A DNA stretch of 64,000 nt from an uncultured Pelagibacteraceae bacterium (GTDB lineage: Bacteria > Pseudomonadota > Alphaproteobacteria > Pelagibacterales > Pelagibacteraceae). Numbering within the stretch: position 1 is the stretch's first letter; each line of letters begins with the position of its first letter. Location: NCBI GenBank assembly GCA_902555275.1, contig CACDRY010000002.1:118388-182387 (forward strand). The letters run 5' to 3'. Below, piece by piece: positions 33,689 through 43,062 of the stretch. The notes beneath the pieces are model-generated. The model saw nothing but the letters and a program-made list of their open reading frames with translations, was not told where the DNA came from and made no database searches. The translations under genes and the position numbers were made by a program.

Positions 33689-34150
33689 ATGCCCAAAATA
33701 GCACTTTACGAGCCTGATATACCTCAAAATACAGCTGCGATAGCTCGAACATGTTCTTGCCTTGGGGCTGTTCTTGAAATTATAGAGCCTTGTGGATTTT
33801 TACTTAATGACAAGCGTTTTAAAAGAGTTGTGATGGATTACCTGGATGAAAAATTGATGAGGGTTTACAAAAGTTCAGATGAATTTTTTGAAGCAAAAAA
33901 AAATGATAGGGTAGTTTTGATGACTACTAAGGCCAGTAAAATTTATACTGAATTTAAGTTTAAAGGTAATGATACCTTACTTTTTGGAAGAGAGAGTGCC
34001 GGTGTACCAGATGAGGTTCATAAAAGACTAGAGAATAGGATAAAAATACCAATGACTGAAAAAAAAAGATCCTTGAACCTCGCATCTTCAGTTGCAATAG
34101 TATTGTCAGAAAATATAAGACAATCAAATATTTATGGATCAAACAATTAA
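33689..34150 (+). CDS. trmL: tRNA (cytidine/uridine-2'-O-)-methyltransferase TrmL-like (SPOUT); internal start MPKIALYEPDIPQN preferred
   Basis: ALYEPDIPQNTAAIART, LLFGRESAGVPDEV, IPMTEKKRSLNLASSVAIVL. Confidence 0.9.
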   Translation: MPKIALYEPDIPQNTAAIARTCSCLGAVLEIIEPCGFLLNDKRFKRVVMDYLDEKLMRVYKSSDEFFEAKKNDRVVLMTTKASKIYTEFKFKGNDTLLFGRESAGVPDEVHKRLENRIKIPMTEKKRSLNLASSVAIVLSENIRQSNIYGSNN

Positions 34151-34961
34151 AAAAAAATTAGCCCGAAATTGGTTTAAGACTTTGCAAGAGGTAATTTGTC
34201 AAGAAATAGAAGAATTAGAAAAAAAAAAAAATATCTTCAAAATTAAAAATTGGGAAAGAGGTAAAAACTCAAATGAAGGTGGGGGCCAATTTAGAATTTT
34301 AGAAAATGGAAAAATTTTTGAAAAAGTAGGTGTAAATTTTTCAGAAGTGTATGGAAAATTTTCAAAAGAATTTAGAAACAGAATCCCTGGGGGAGATAAA
34401 AATCCAAACTTTTGGGCAGCAGGTATATCAGTAGTAATGCATATGAAAAACCCTCATGTTCCTGCTATGCATTTTAACACTAGATATATCTATACTTCTC
34501 ATGGATGGTTTGGTGGAGGGATGGATGTTACCCCTTGCTTGAAAGATAAAAGTTTAGAAAAATGGTTTCATAATGAATTAAAGAAATCTTGTGACAAACA
34601 TAATAAAAATTTTTATAAAAAATATAAAAAATGGTGTGATGAATATTTTTATTTGCCACATAGGAAAGAACCAAGAGGTATAGGGGGAATTTTTTTTGAT
34701 TATAAAAAAGAAAATTGGGAAAAAGATTTTAATTTTGTAAGAGAGGTAGGAATAAGTTTTAAAAATATTTTTAGAGAAATAATATTAAAAAAATATAAAA
34801 AAAAATGGTCAAATAAACAAAGAGAAATTCAATTAGAAAAAAGAGGTCGATATGTTGAATTTAATTTACTTTATGATAGAGGAACAAAGTTTGGTTTACA
34901 AACGAATGGTAATGTTGAAGCTATTTTAATGTCATTACCACCTGTTGCAAAATGGAAATAA
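34134..34961 (+). CDS. hemF: Oxygen-dependent coproporphyrinogen-III oxidase
   Basis: NPHVPAMHFNTRYI, WFGGGMDVTPC, GRYVEFNLLYDRGTKFGLQTNGNVEAILMSLPP. Confidence 0.97.
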   Translation: MDQTIKKKLARNWFKTLQEVICQEIEELEKKKNIFKIKNWERGKNSNEGGGQFRILENGKIFEKVGVNFSEVYGKFSKEFRNRIPGGDKNPNFWAAGISVVMHMKNPHVPAMHFNTRYIYTSHGWFGGGMDVTPCLKDKSLEKWFHNELKKSCDKHNKNFYKKYKKWCDEYFYLPHRKEPRGIGGIFFDYKKENWEKDFNFVREVGISFKNIFREIILKKYKKKWSNKQREIQLEKRGRYVEFNLLYDRGTKFGLQTNGNVEAILMSLPPVAKWK

Positions 34962-34964
34962 ATT

Positions 34965-35441
34965 ATGGAAAAAGAACCAATCACAGTTAGAGGTTTAGAA
35001 AAGTTAAAAGAAGAATTAATTTTCTTAAAAGAGAAAAAAAGACCAGAGATAGTAACAGCTATAGCCGAAGCAAGATCACATGGGGACCTTAAAGAAAATG
35101 CTGAATATCATGCTGCAAAAGAACAACAATCTCACAATGAGGGAAGAGTTCAAGAAGTTGAGGATATAATTGCTAGAGCAAATGTTATTGATGTTTCTAA
35201 ATTAGATAACGATGGAAAAGTTATATTTGGTTCAACAATAATGCTAAAAAATTTAGATACCGATGAAAGCGTGAAATATAAAATTGTTGGAAAAGACGAG
35301 GCAGATTTAAAAGAAAAACTAATATATTTTAAATCGCCAATTGGTATGGGCCTGATTGGTAAAAATAAGGGTGATTTAGTTGAAATTAAAACTCCAGCAG
35401 GTGTAAAAAATTTTGAAATAAAAGACGTAAAATATATTTAA
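34965..35441 (+). CDS. greA: Transcription elongation factor GreA
   Basis: [33 protein letters not shown]. Confidence 0.97.
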   Translation: MEKEPITVRGLEKLKEELIFLKEKKRPEIVTAIAEARSHGDLKENAEYHAAKEQQSHNEGRVQEVEDIIARANVIDVSKLDNDGKVIFGSTIMLKNLDTDESVKYKIVGKDEADLKEKLIYFKSPIGMGLIGKNKGDLVEIKTPAGVKNFEIKDVKYI

Positions 35442-36712
35442 TTTCGAAATACGTTATCAATTTCCTTATTACTTATTTTAAAGCTTTTATTTAACCACAT
35501 TTCCTCGAGCAATCTAATTTTTTGTCCAAATTCTTTGCCTTCTTTTAATTTGTATTTTTCAAGTAAATCCTGGGCTTTTAATGGAAAAATAGGTTTCTCA
35601 AACTGTTCAAAATATTTTTTTAATTCAATTAGTTTTTTTGGTGCTGTCTTAGAGTTAAAAATTTTTAAATCTAATAAATCAATGACATATGATTTGTTAT
35701 AAAAATAAAAAATTCTTTGAAGATTTTTCTTATTAAAGTAATCTTTTTCAGAAAATAATTCATGATTTTCAATAAGAAACTTTACTCTTTTTTTATCTTC
35801 ATTTGATAAATTATACTTAAATAAAAAATAATTTGCATTATCAGTTTCATCTATAATTAAGTAGGAAATTAAAAAAATAAATGTTTTTTTGTTAAATATA
35901 TTTTTTGAGTATTCATTTATTTTTTCTAAATTATTAAGATTAACAAGCTGGGGAAAAATTGTTGTTAAAATTTCTAATAAAAAAGAGTCTTTTGATAATT
36001 GTAAAAAATTTTTAGATAAAATAATTTTTTTTAATTCGCTCATTAATCTTTCTTTTGAAAGATTAGCTACACCAGCAATGTTTTGCTTGATTGATTTTTT
36101 AACTGATGAATTATGGGAGTGATTACTATAACTTATAAAGAATCTAATATATCTCAAAATTCTTAAATAATCTTCCTGGATTCTTTTATCTGCATTGCCT
36201 ATAAATATTACCCTACCCTCTTCTAAATGTTTGACGCCTCCATTGGGATCAAACAAATTGCCATCTTTGTCCGCATAAATAGAATTAATGGTGAAATCTC
36301 TTCTTGATGAGTCTTTTAACCAGTCTGTTGTATATTGAACTTTTGCATGTCTTCCGTAGGTATCCACATCTTCTCTTAGTGATGTAATCTCAAAATTTTT
36401 TTGGCCTATATTTGCAGTGATAGTCCCATGTTTTATGCCAGTTTCAAAGAATTTAATACCGTTTGATTGCAAACACTCTTTAATTTGATTTGGATTTAGA
36501 TTTACAGCTAGATCAATATCATCAACATCTTCCTGATTTAAAATTTTTCTAACACATCCACCTACATATCTAAGTTCACTTGTATTATTAAAATTAGATA
36601 TCGCTTCAAAAAGTTTTGAAACTTCTGTGTTATTATATATGCTTAAAAAAGAGCTATCTTTTCGTGTAAGTTTTTTGTTCGTTTTAAAGATTTTTCTAAA
36701 AAAATTATACAT
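35438..36712 (-). CDS. CCA tRNA nucleotidyltransferase / poly(A) polymerase family
   Basis: [52 protein letters not shown]. Confidence 0.92.
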   Translation of the reverse strand: MYNFFRKIFKTNKKLTRKDSSFLSIYNNTEVSKLFEAISNFNNTSELRYVGGCVRKILNQEDVDDIDLAVNLNPNQIKECLQSNGIKFFETGIKHGTITANIGQKNFEITSLREDVDTYGRHAKVQYTTDWLKDSSRRDFTINSIYADKDGNLFDPNGGVKHLEEGRVIFIGNADKRIQEDYLRILRYIRFFISYSNHSHNSSVKKSIKQNIAGVANLSKERLMSELKKIILSKNFLQLSKDSFLLEILTTIFPQLVNLNNLEKINEYSKNIFNKKTFIFLISYLIIDETDNANYFLFKYNLSNEDKKRVKFLIENHELFSEKDYFNKKNLQRIFYFYNKSYVIDLLDLKIFNSKTAPKKLIELKKYFEQFEKPIFPLKAQDLLEKYKLKEGKEFGQKIRLLEEMWLNKSFKISNKEIDNVFRN

Positions 36713-36715
36713 AAG

Positions 36716-36789
36716 TGGCTGGGGTGCTAGGATTCGAACCTAGGATGGCGGTACCAAAAACCGCTGCCTTACCACTTGGCTACACCCCA
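36716..36789 (-). tRNA. tRNA-Gln (anticodon TTG), CCA encoded
   Basis: Reverse complement TGGGGTGTAGCCAAGTGGTAAGGCAGCGGTTTTTGGTACCGCCATCCTAGGTTCGAATCCTAGCACCCCAGCCA folds as a cloverleaf; acceptor TGGGGTG/CACCCCA; anticodon loop TTTTGGT. Confidence 0.96.
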
Positions 36790-36821
36790 AAATTAAATTC
36801 ATATATCACAAAAAAAAAGCT

Positions 36822-37670
36822 TTATATAGTTTTTGATAAATTACACCAATAGTTTTTATAATTTTTTCTTAATAATTTCTTTGCGTTTAGTGCGGCTTTT
36901 TTGGACTTAAAATACCCAACGATTGTTGAACCAGATCCTGTCATTCTTACATATGAATTTTTATCAATATTTAAAAAATAATCTCTAAGTTTCTGAAGTC
37001 TAGGATATTTTTTTGTAGATATGATTTCTAAATCATTTTTTAACTTTGACATTAAATTAAAGTCAATATTTTTTGACCTTATTTTTGATAATTGTGGTTT
37101 TGAGTAATGTCTTACTTGGTTAAAAATACTTTTTGTTGAACAGCCAAAATTTGGCTTAACCATTAAAGTAAACATTTTTAAATTTTTTTTAATTTTTTTA
37201 GTTTTTTTTTTATAAGAAATAATTAAATTTTTTTGATCAATACCTAAGATTACATCCGATCCTATTTTTGAACATAAATCATATCTCTCTTTTAACGTTA
37301 AATTAATTTTATTTTTTTTTTCAAAGTAATTAATTAAAGAAGCCGCGTTCATTGACCCTCCACCAAGTCCAGCTTCTTGGGGAATATTTTTTTTTATTAA
37401 AATTGAATATTTATTATTTTTTAATTTTTTTTTTTTATCGAGAATATTTAGCAAATTACTAACAGTATTTGCTTTTGGTACTTTATTAGAAAAATGTCCT
37501 GAAAATCTTACTACATGATTTTTATTATTTGTTCTTTTTATAAATATTTGATCATGTAAGTCGACAAAAGCAATTAGAGTTTCTAAATTATGAAGTTTTG
37601 ATTTTCGTTTTCCTAGCACGTTGAGAGATAAATTGACTTTTGCGTGTGACTTAATCTTTTCAAATCTCAT
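36822..37670 (-). CDS. ispE: 4-diphosphocytidyl-2-C-methyl-D-erythritol kinase
   Basis: AKVNLSLNVLGKR, IPQEAGLGGGSMNAASLI, RMTGSGSTIVGYF. Confidence 0.94.
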   Translation of the reverse strand: MRFEKIKSHAKVNLSLNVLGKRKSKLHNLETLIAFVDLHDQIFIKRTNNKNHVVRFSGHFSNKVPKANTVSNLLNILDKKKKLKNNKYSILIKKNIPQEAGLGGGSMNAASLINYFEKKNKINLTLKERYDLCSKIGSDVILGIDQKNLIISYKKKTKKIKKNLKMFTLMVKPNFGCSTKSIFNQVRHYSKPQLSKIRSKNIDFNLMSKLKNDLEIISTKKYPRLQKLRDYFLNIDKNSYVRMTGSGSTIVGYFKSKKAALNAKKLLRKNYKNYWCNLSKTI

Positions 37671-37673
37671 TAA

Positions 37674-39347
37674 TTATGATTTTTTTAAACCCTCTAATAA
37701 CTTATATTTTATTTTTGATTTCATTTTATCTTCTGTTTCCTCAAGCTCTAAAACAGCCCGCCAATAATAATTTGCTTGTAATTTTTTATTTAGTTTCCAA
37801 AGAACATCACCATAATGATCATTAACAATTGGATCGTCTGGCATAAGCTGCAAGGCTTTTTTTAAATATTTTTCAGCATTGATATAATCACCAATCAAAT
37901 AATATCCCCAACCAACAGAGTCTGTTATATATGGATCATCTTCTTTTTGTTTATAGGCCGACTGTATCATTTCTATTGCTTCATCTATTTTGTGGTTTCT
38001 CTCTAGCCAACTATAAGCAAGATAATTCATAGTATATGGTTCATTTGGATATATTCTCAAACTCTCCAACATATCTTTGTCCGCTTTTTCATAATTTCCC
38101 ATCCTTTCATAGCTGCTACCTCTTCTGTAAAGAATCCGAGAGAGTGCATAAGAATTCTTTTCAACCTTTTTCATTAATTCGGTGTAATATTCGATAGCAA
38201 TTTCATAATTTTCAAAACCTTTATTAATGTTTGCGTAGTCATAAAGAATTTTTAAAGTTGGAGACTTTATAGAATTGAAATGCTTCTTAATATAAATTGC
38301 AGCTTCTTCTTCTGAATTATCTTCAGATAGTATTCTCCCAATCTTTTTTGTTTTATACCAAAAGTATAACTTATCTTTTTTTTTGAAATCTTCTAAAATT
38401 TTATTAGCTTGGTAATTATTCTTATTTAAGTAATAATTTTCAGCAAGCAAAGTCCGATTGAAATAAAATTTAGGATTTAAGTATTCTGATATTCTTAAAT
38501 AAAAATTTGACTGATCAAAAATATTTTGCGTCGAAAATAAATTAGATACCAAATAAAAAATCTCAGCCAAAATATCATTTTCATTTTTACAAGAAAAATG
38601 AGTTTTAAATTTTTTATAATCTTCATTATCAATCCAATCTTTGATTTGATGTAATAATATACTATCTCCTAAAGGTTCAATTCTTTTTGATACTTCATTT
38701 ACTTTTTTAAGTTCTTTATTCTCAATGAGATTTGCAAAATAAAAATACATATATCTCGAATAATCTCCATCAGAACTATTTAATAACCTTTCAAAATATG
38801 AATTTGTTTTTTGTGAGTTTAAATAACAATTCTGAAAAGCAGTTGAAATTAAACTTAATGATCCATATTTATTATCTTCAATAGCTTCTTTTTTAATAAA
38901 CAGATAATTAAAATCTTTTAAAATTTTGTAAATTACGTATTCGTAAGTTCCATCATCTTTGTCCATTTGAAATTCTTTGATTCTTTTATTGGCTTGTTTA
39001 AAATCTTTTTTCTTAAAGCTATCAACTAAAAGGAGAAGGTTAAGCTCAAAGGTATTTGAATTAATATCATTTTTTGAAATTTTTATTTGGTCTATTCCTT
39101 TTTTAACTTGTCCATTTAAAACTAGTGAAAATACATACTTTTTTAAAAAATTATCATGTTTTTGGATAAGAAATTTAGATGAATTAAAATAATCAAGTGC
39201 TGCCTCATTTTTTTGATTACCTGATGAAACTAAAGCAGAAAAATAATTAGAGAGATACTTTTGATTGAATTTATTATCTTCAGAAGTACTTGAATATGTA
39301 CTGGTCTGCAGTGCTAAAAATGATAAAATTACAAATAAAATTTTCAT
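37674..39347 (-). CDS. Tetratricopeptide-repeat protein with signal peptide (start likely internal ATG, MKILFVILSFLALQTSTYSS)
   Basis: TPR-like repeats in C-terminal half (RGSSYERMGNYEKADKDMLESLRIYPNEPYTMNYLAYSWLER). Confidence 0.88.
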   Translation of the reverse strand: MKILFVILSFLALQTSTYSSTSEDNKFNQKYLSNYFSALVSSGNQKNEAALDYFNSSKFLIQKHDNFLKKYVFSLVLNGQVKKGIDQIKISKNDINSNTFELNLLLLVDSFKKKDFKQANKRIKEFQMDKDDGTYEYVIYKILKDFNYLFIKKEAIEDNKYGSLSLISTAFQNCYLNSQKTNSYFERLLNSSDGDYSRYMYFYFANLIENKELKKVNEVSKRIEPLGDSILLHQIKDWIDNEDYKKFKTHFSCKNENDILAEIFYLVSNLFSTQNIFDQSNFYLRISEYLNPKFYFNRTLLAENYYLNKNNYQANKILEDFKKKDKLYFWYKTKKIGRILSEDNSEEEAAIYIKKHFNSIKSPTLKILYDYANINKGFENYEIAIEYYTELMKKVEKNSYALSRILYRRGSSYERMGNYEKADKDMLESLRIYPNEPYTMNYLAYSWLERNHKIDEAIEMIQSAYKQKEDDPYITDSVGWGYYLIGDYINAEKYLKKALQLMPDDPIVNDHYGDVLWKLNKKLQANYYWRAVLELEETEDKMKSKIKYKLLEGLKKS

Positions 39348-39357
39348 ATTTAAATTT

Positions 39358-40062
39358 ATGACTTTAAATCTCAAAAATCAAAATGACATATTAAACCTTG
39401 AAAATCTTAACTCAAATGAAATTGAATATATATTTAACGATAAGCCAATTAACAGACTTAAAACTAAACCACAGCTAGAAGATAAAAAAAAACTTCTTTT
39501 AGAATTAAAGAATGAAATCGAAAATATAGATAATTGTGAGCTGAAGAATAATGCTACGCAACTAGTATTTGCTGATGGGAACTGCGAAAGTAAAATTATG
39601 ATAATCGGTGAAGGTCCAGGCCAAAAAGAAGATGAGCAAGGGAAGCCATTTGTGGGAGACGCTGGGGTATTATTGAATAAAATGTTAGAGGCTATTCAAA
39701 TAAAAAGAAATAATATTTATATTACTAATGTAGTTAACTATCGACCACCAAATAACAGAAAGCCTGAACCTTCAGAAATTAATAGATATTCGAATTTTCT
39801 TCGAAAACATATTTCAATTATTGATCCTAAAATTTTAATTCTGATGGGTAGTACAGCCATGGAATCACTTTTTGGATCTAAGATAAAAATTTCAAAAGAA
39901 AGAGGTATTTGGAAAGATTTAATCATTCATAATAAAACATACTTGACAATGATCACATTTCACCCAGCATATTTATTAAGGCAAGCTGAACAAAAAAAAT
40001 ATTCTTGGGCTGATTTAAAACAAATCAGGAAGAAAATTGATGAATTAAGAATATCAGCCTAA
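39358..40062 (+). CDS. Family 4-type uracil-DNA glycosylase (start likely 39358, MTLNLKNQ)
   Basis: IIGEGPGQKEDEQGKPFVGDAGVLLNKML, TNVVNYRPPNNRKPEPSEI, FHPAYLLR. Confidence 0.92.
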   Translation: MTLNLKNQNDILNLENLNSNEIEYIFNDKPINRLKTKPQLEDKKKLLLELKNEIENIDNCELKNNATQLVFADGNCESKIMIIGEGPGQKEDEQGKPFVGDAGVLLNKMLEAIQIKRNNIYITNVVNYRPPNNRKPEPSEINRYSNFLRKHISIIDPKILILMGSTAMESLFGSKIKISKERGIWKDLIIHNKTYLTMITFHPAYLLRQAEQKKYSWADLKQIRKKIDELRISA

Positions 40063-40069
40063 TTTTACG

Positions 40070-40204
40070 ATGATAGAAATACATAAAAAATATATAAATT
40101 GGTGGAGAGAAAAACTTAATCTTTCAAATTATGAATTATTATGGATTACTTTTATTAAAGGTTTGATAATTGGAGTACTTTTATATCATTTTTTTATTAC
40201 TTAA
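40070..40204 (+). CDS. Small hypothetical single-TM protein (44 aa), not in the supplied ORF track
   Basis: Own translation: MIEIHKKYINWWREKLNLSNYELLWITFIKGLIIGVLLYHFFIT; stop TAA overlaps the rnhB ATG (TAATG). Confidence 0.6.
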   Translation: MIEIHKKYINWWREKLNLSNYELLWITFIKGLIIGVLLYHFFIT

Positions 40205-40782
40205 TGAGAAAAATTATAGCTGGAGTTGATGAAGTTGGTAGAGGAAGTTTAATTGGTCCAGTGTATGCTGCAGCTGTAATTCTTAAAAAAAATATTAGAA
40301 AGAATGAGATCAAAGATTCAAAGAAGTTAACTAAGATTGAGAGAGAAAAATTAGCAAAATTTATAAAAAAAAATTCTACTTGGGCAATAGGATCTGCCTC
40401 AGTTAAGGAAATAGAAAAACTAAATATTTTAAGTGCTAGTCTATTAGCCATGAAGAGAGCTATAAAAAAACTAAAAGTTAAACCTAATTTAGTACTTATT
40501 GACGGGAATAAATCACCAGAATTAAGTAATTATCTTATTAAAACAATAATTAAAGGAGACCAAAAAATTAAAGAAATATCAGCAGCATCAATAATTGCAA
40601 AAGTTTCAAGGGATAAACTGATGCTCAAAATGTCAGAAAGTTTTAAAAAATATAAATGGGATTTAAATGCTGGTTATGGAACTAGAGATCACATTGATGC
40701 TATTAGAAAATATGGAGTAACTAGATTTCATCGAAAAACATTCAATCCTATACACAACATATTGAGTCACAGAAAAAAATAG
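40204..40782 (+). CDS. rnhB: Ribonuclease HII
   Basis: IAGVDEVGRGSLIGPVYAAAVIL, AASIIAKVSRD. Confidence 0.96.
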   Translation: MRKIIAGVDEVGRGSLIGPVYAAAVILKKNIRKNEIKDSKKLTKIEREKLAKFIKKNSTWAIGSASVKEIEKLNILSASLLAMKRAIKKLKVKPNLVLIDGNKSPELSNYLIKTIIKGDQKIKEISAASIIAKVSRDKLMLKMSESFKKYKWDLNAGYGTRDHIDAIRKYGVTRFHRKTFNPIHNILSHRKK

Positions 40783-40840
40783 TAACAAGTAGACTCAAAA
40801 TAATTCAATCTCAGGTTGACGGAGACTCTACTCTGGAGTC
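40764..40840. promoter_or_regulatory. Cluster of four GANTC sites upstream of the ccrM-type gene
   Basis: GAGTC 40764, GACTC 40792, GACTC 40824, GAGTC 40836; the first lies inside rnhB 3' end, the last two form AGACTC-N7-GAGTCT. Confidence 0.6.
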
Positions 40841-40857
40841 TAATTAATAATTAAAAA

Positions 40858-41931
40858 ATGAGTAATGAAACTTTAAAAAACAAAATTATTAATGGAGATA
40901 GTTTAGAGGAATTAAAAAAAATTCCTGATGAAACTTTTGATCTTATTTTTGCTGATCCCCCTTACAACCTTCAATTAAAAAAAGAATTAAGTAGACCGGA
41001 TACATCTAAAGTAGATGCTGTGGACGATAAATGGGATCAATTTGAAAGTTTTAAAAGTTATGATGAATTTACTTTTGATTGGTTAAAAGAATGTAAGAGA
41101 ATTTTAAAAAAGAATGGATCAATTTGGGTAATAGGTAGTTATCACAATATTTTTAGAGTGGGTGCTACAATCCAAGATTTAGGTTTTTGGATACTAAACG
41201 ATGTAATTTGGAATAAAAATAATCCAATGCCAAATTTTAGGGGAACAAGGTTTACTAATGCACATGAAACACTTATTTGGGCATCAAAAAGTGAGGGGTC
41301 GAAATACACTTTCAATTATCAATCATTAAAATGCTTGAATGATGACCTCCAAATGAGATCTACATGGAACCTTCCAATCTGTAATGGCAAAGAAAGATTA
41401 AAAAACAATGGAAAAAAAGTCCATTCTACTCAAAAACCAGAAGCGTTACTCCATAGAATAATATTAGCCTCATCAAATAAAAATGATTTTATTTTAGATC
41501 CATTTTTAGGATCAGGTACCACAGCTGTTGTTTCTAAAAAATTAGGTAGAAAATATTTTGGAATTGAAAAGGAAAAAAATTATTTTGATGCTACAAGAAA
41601 AAGATTAAACAATACAGATATTATAAAAGATGAATATCTAGATACGCTTCAAAATAATAGATCAAAACCAAGAATTCCTTTTGGATCATTAGTTGAAATG
41701 GGCTTAATTAAACCTGGAACAGAAATTTATGATCAGAAGAAAAAAGTAAATGCTAAAATTATGGTGGATGGAAGTATCAAGTATCAACAATCTGAGGGTT
41801 CAATCCATAAAGTTGCAGCAAAAATTATTGGTGCAGAAAGTTGTAACGGATGGACATTTTGGCATTATAAATCTGGAAATTCTTTAAAGCCAATTGATGA
41901 TTTGAGACAAAGATTAAGGCCTGCAAATTAA
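40858..41931 (+). CDS. ccrM: CcrM-type adenine-specific DNA methyltransferase (GANTC predicted)
   Basis: Beta-class order: DPPYNLQ, then FxGxG-like DPFLGSGTTAVV; extra C-terminal domain (SLVEMGLIKPGTEIYDQKKKVNAKIMVDGSI) typical of CcrM. Confidence 0.92.
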   Translation: MSNETLKNKIINGDSLEELKKIPDETFDLIFADPPYNLQLKKELSRPDTSKVDAVDDKWDQFESFKSYDEFTFDWLKECKRILKKNGSIWVIGSYHNIFRVGATIQDLGFWILNDVIWNKNNPMPNFRGTRFTNAHETLIWASKSEGSKYTFNYQSLKCLNDDLQMRSTWNLPICNGKERLKNNGKKVHSTQKPEALLHRIILASSNKNDFILDPFLGSGTTAVVSKKLGRKYFGIEKEKNYFDATRKRLNNTDIIKDEYLDTLQNNRSKPRIPFGSLVEMGLIKPGTEIYDQKKKVNAKIMVDGSIKYQQSEGSIHKVAAKIIGAESCNGWTFWHYKSGNSLKPIDDLRQRLRPAN

Positions 41932-43058
41932 GCTCTGTAAATTTTACCCAAATAATTTTCAAGAAATTTTTTATTTTTTGAGAGATATTTCAAAATTTCA
42001 TTTCTAATAAAAATATTGATGGGATTTGATAAGTGAAATGTAAAATGGTTCAATTTTGATTTATTATTTATAGAAGAAATACTACGGATCCTCTCTTGAT
42101 AGAATTCATTTGTACCACTAAAAATACTTTTAAATATATCGTTTGCAGTTTCAATACTTTGGGAAGCTCCTTGAGCAAATGATGGAGGGAATGTAAATAA
42201 AGCATCACCTGACAAAAATATATTTTTTTTATTTAGACTTGGAAATTCGGTGCTAACGTGAACAGGAAATGATTTCAATTCACTTAAATTTTTTGAGCTT
42301 ATTTGCGATGTTTTTTGTAAACCTGATACTAACGATGCTAAAAATTCTTCAGATTTGAATAAATCATAATTTTGCAATTCATCTGAGGATAATTTTTTTT
42401 TTATAATAGCTACAAAATTGTATTCATTATTTTGATTTACTGGGTAGATAACATAGTGACTATTTGATCCCATATATATTGAAATATCACTACCATAATC
42501 ACCATTTAATTTACCTCGCAGTGCAACATTAAGATTATATTTTGGATATATGTTTTCATTAAAAATTAGTGACTTCGTTTTTGAAAAAATACCGTCCGAA
42601 ATAATTAAGTAATCGAATTCTTCATTTTTATTATCTCCAAAAGAAATTCTGATGCCATTAGAATTATCTACTTTTGTTATATTTGAATTAAATTTTATTT
42701 TTTCTTGTGGGATGTTTTGAAATAAGAATTTTAATAATGTTGATCTTTTTAAGGTAGTGTATCGATTTAATGAATCATTAAATTGTGTAAGGTCTATATC
42801 GCAAATTTTTTTGGAATTATTTGCTTGTATGAAATTCACTTTTGACGGAAAGCTAACTTCAGATGCAGGTAGATTTTTAAATCCTATACTATTTAATAAT
42901 TTTATACTATTTACTGATAATTGAATTCCATAACCTTCAAGGAAATTATAATTATCTTTTTTTTCAAATATCTTATATTCAAAATCTTTTTCATTATTTA
43001 AAAGATTTGCAAAATATAAGCCTGATATCCCTCCACCAATAATCGCAATTTTTTTCAT
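41928..43058 (-). CDS. FAD-dependent monooxygenase (UbiH/salicylate hydroxylase-like)
   Basis: GGGISGLYFANLL, GDALFTFPPSFAQGASQSIETAN. Confidence 0.82.
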   Translation of the reverse strand: MKKIAIIGGGISGLYFANLLNNEKDFEYKIFEKKDNYNFLEGYGIQLSVNSIKLLNSIGFKNLPASEVSFPSKVNFIQANNSKKICDIDLTQFNDSLNRYTTLKRSTLLKFLFQNIPQEKIKFNSNITKVDNSNGIRISFGDNKNEEFDYLIISDGIFSKTKSLIFNENIYPKYNLNVALRGKLNGDYGSDISIYMGSNSHYVIYPVNQNNEYNFVAIIKKKLSSDELQNYDLFKSEEFLASLVSGLQKTSQISSKNLSELKSFPVHVSTEFPSLNKKNIFLSGDALFTFPPSFAQGASQSIETANDIFKSIFSGTNEFYQERIRSISSINNKSKLNHFTFHLSNPINIFIRNEILKYLSKNKKFLENYLGKIYRA

Positions 43059-43062
43059 TAAT

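Noticed and set aside
36716-36789. tRNA-Gln as a possible integration site for a mobile element
   Set aside because: No integrase, direct repeat or foreign-looking genes flank it; neighbours are housekeeping genes.
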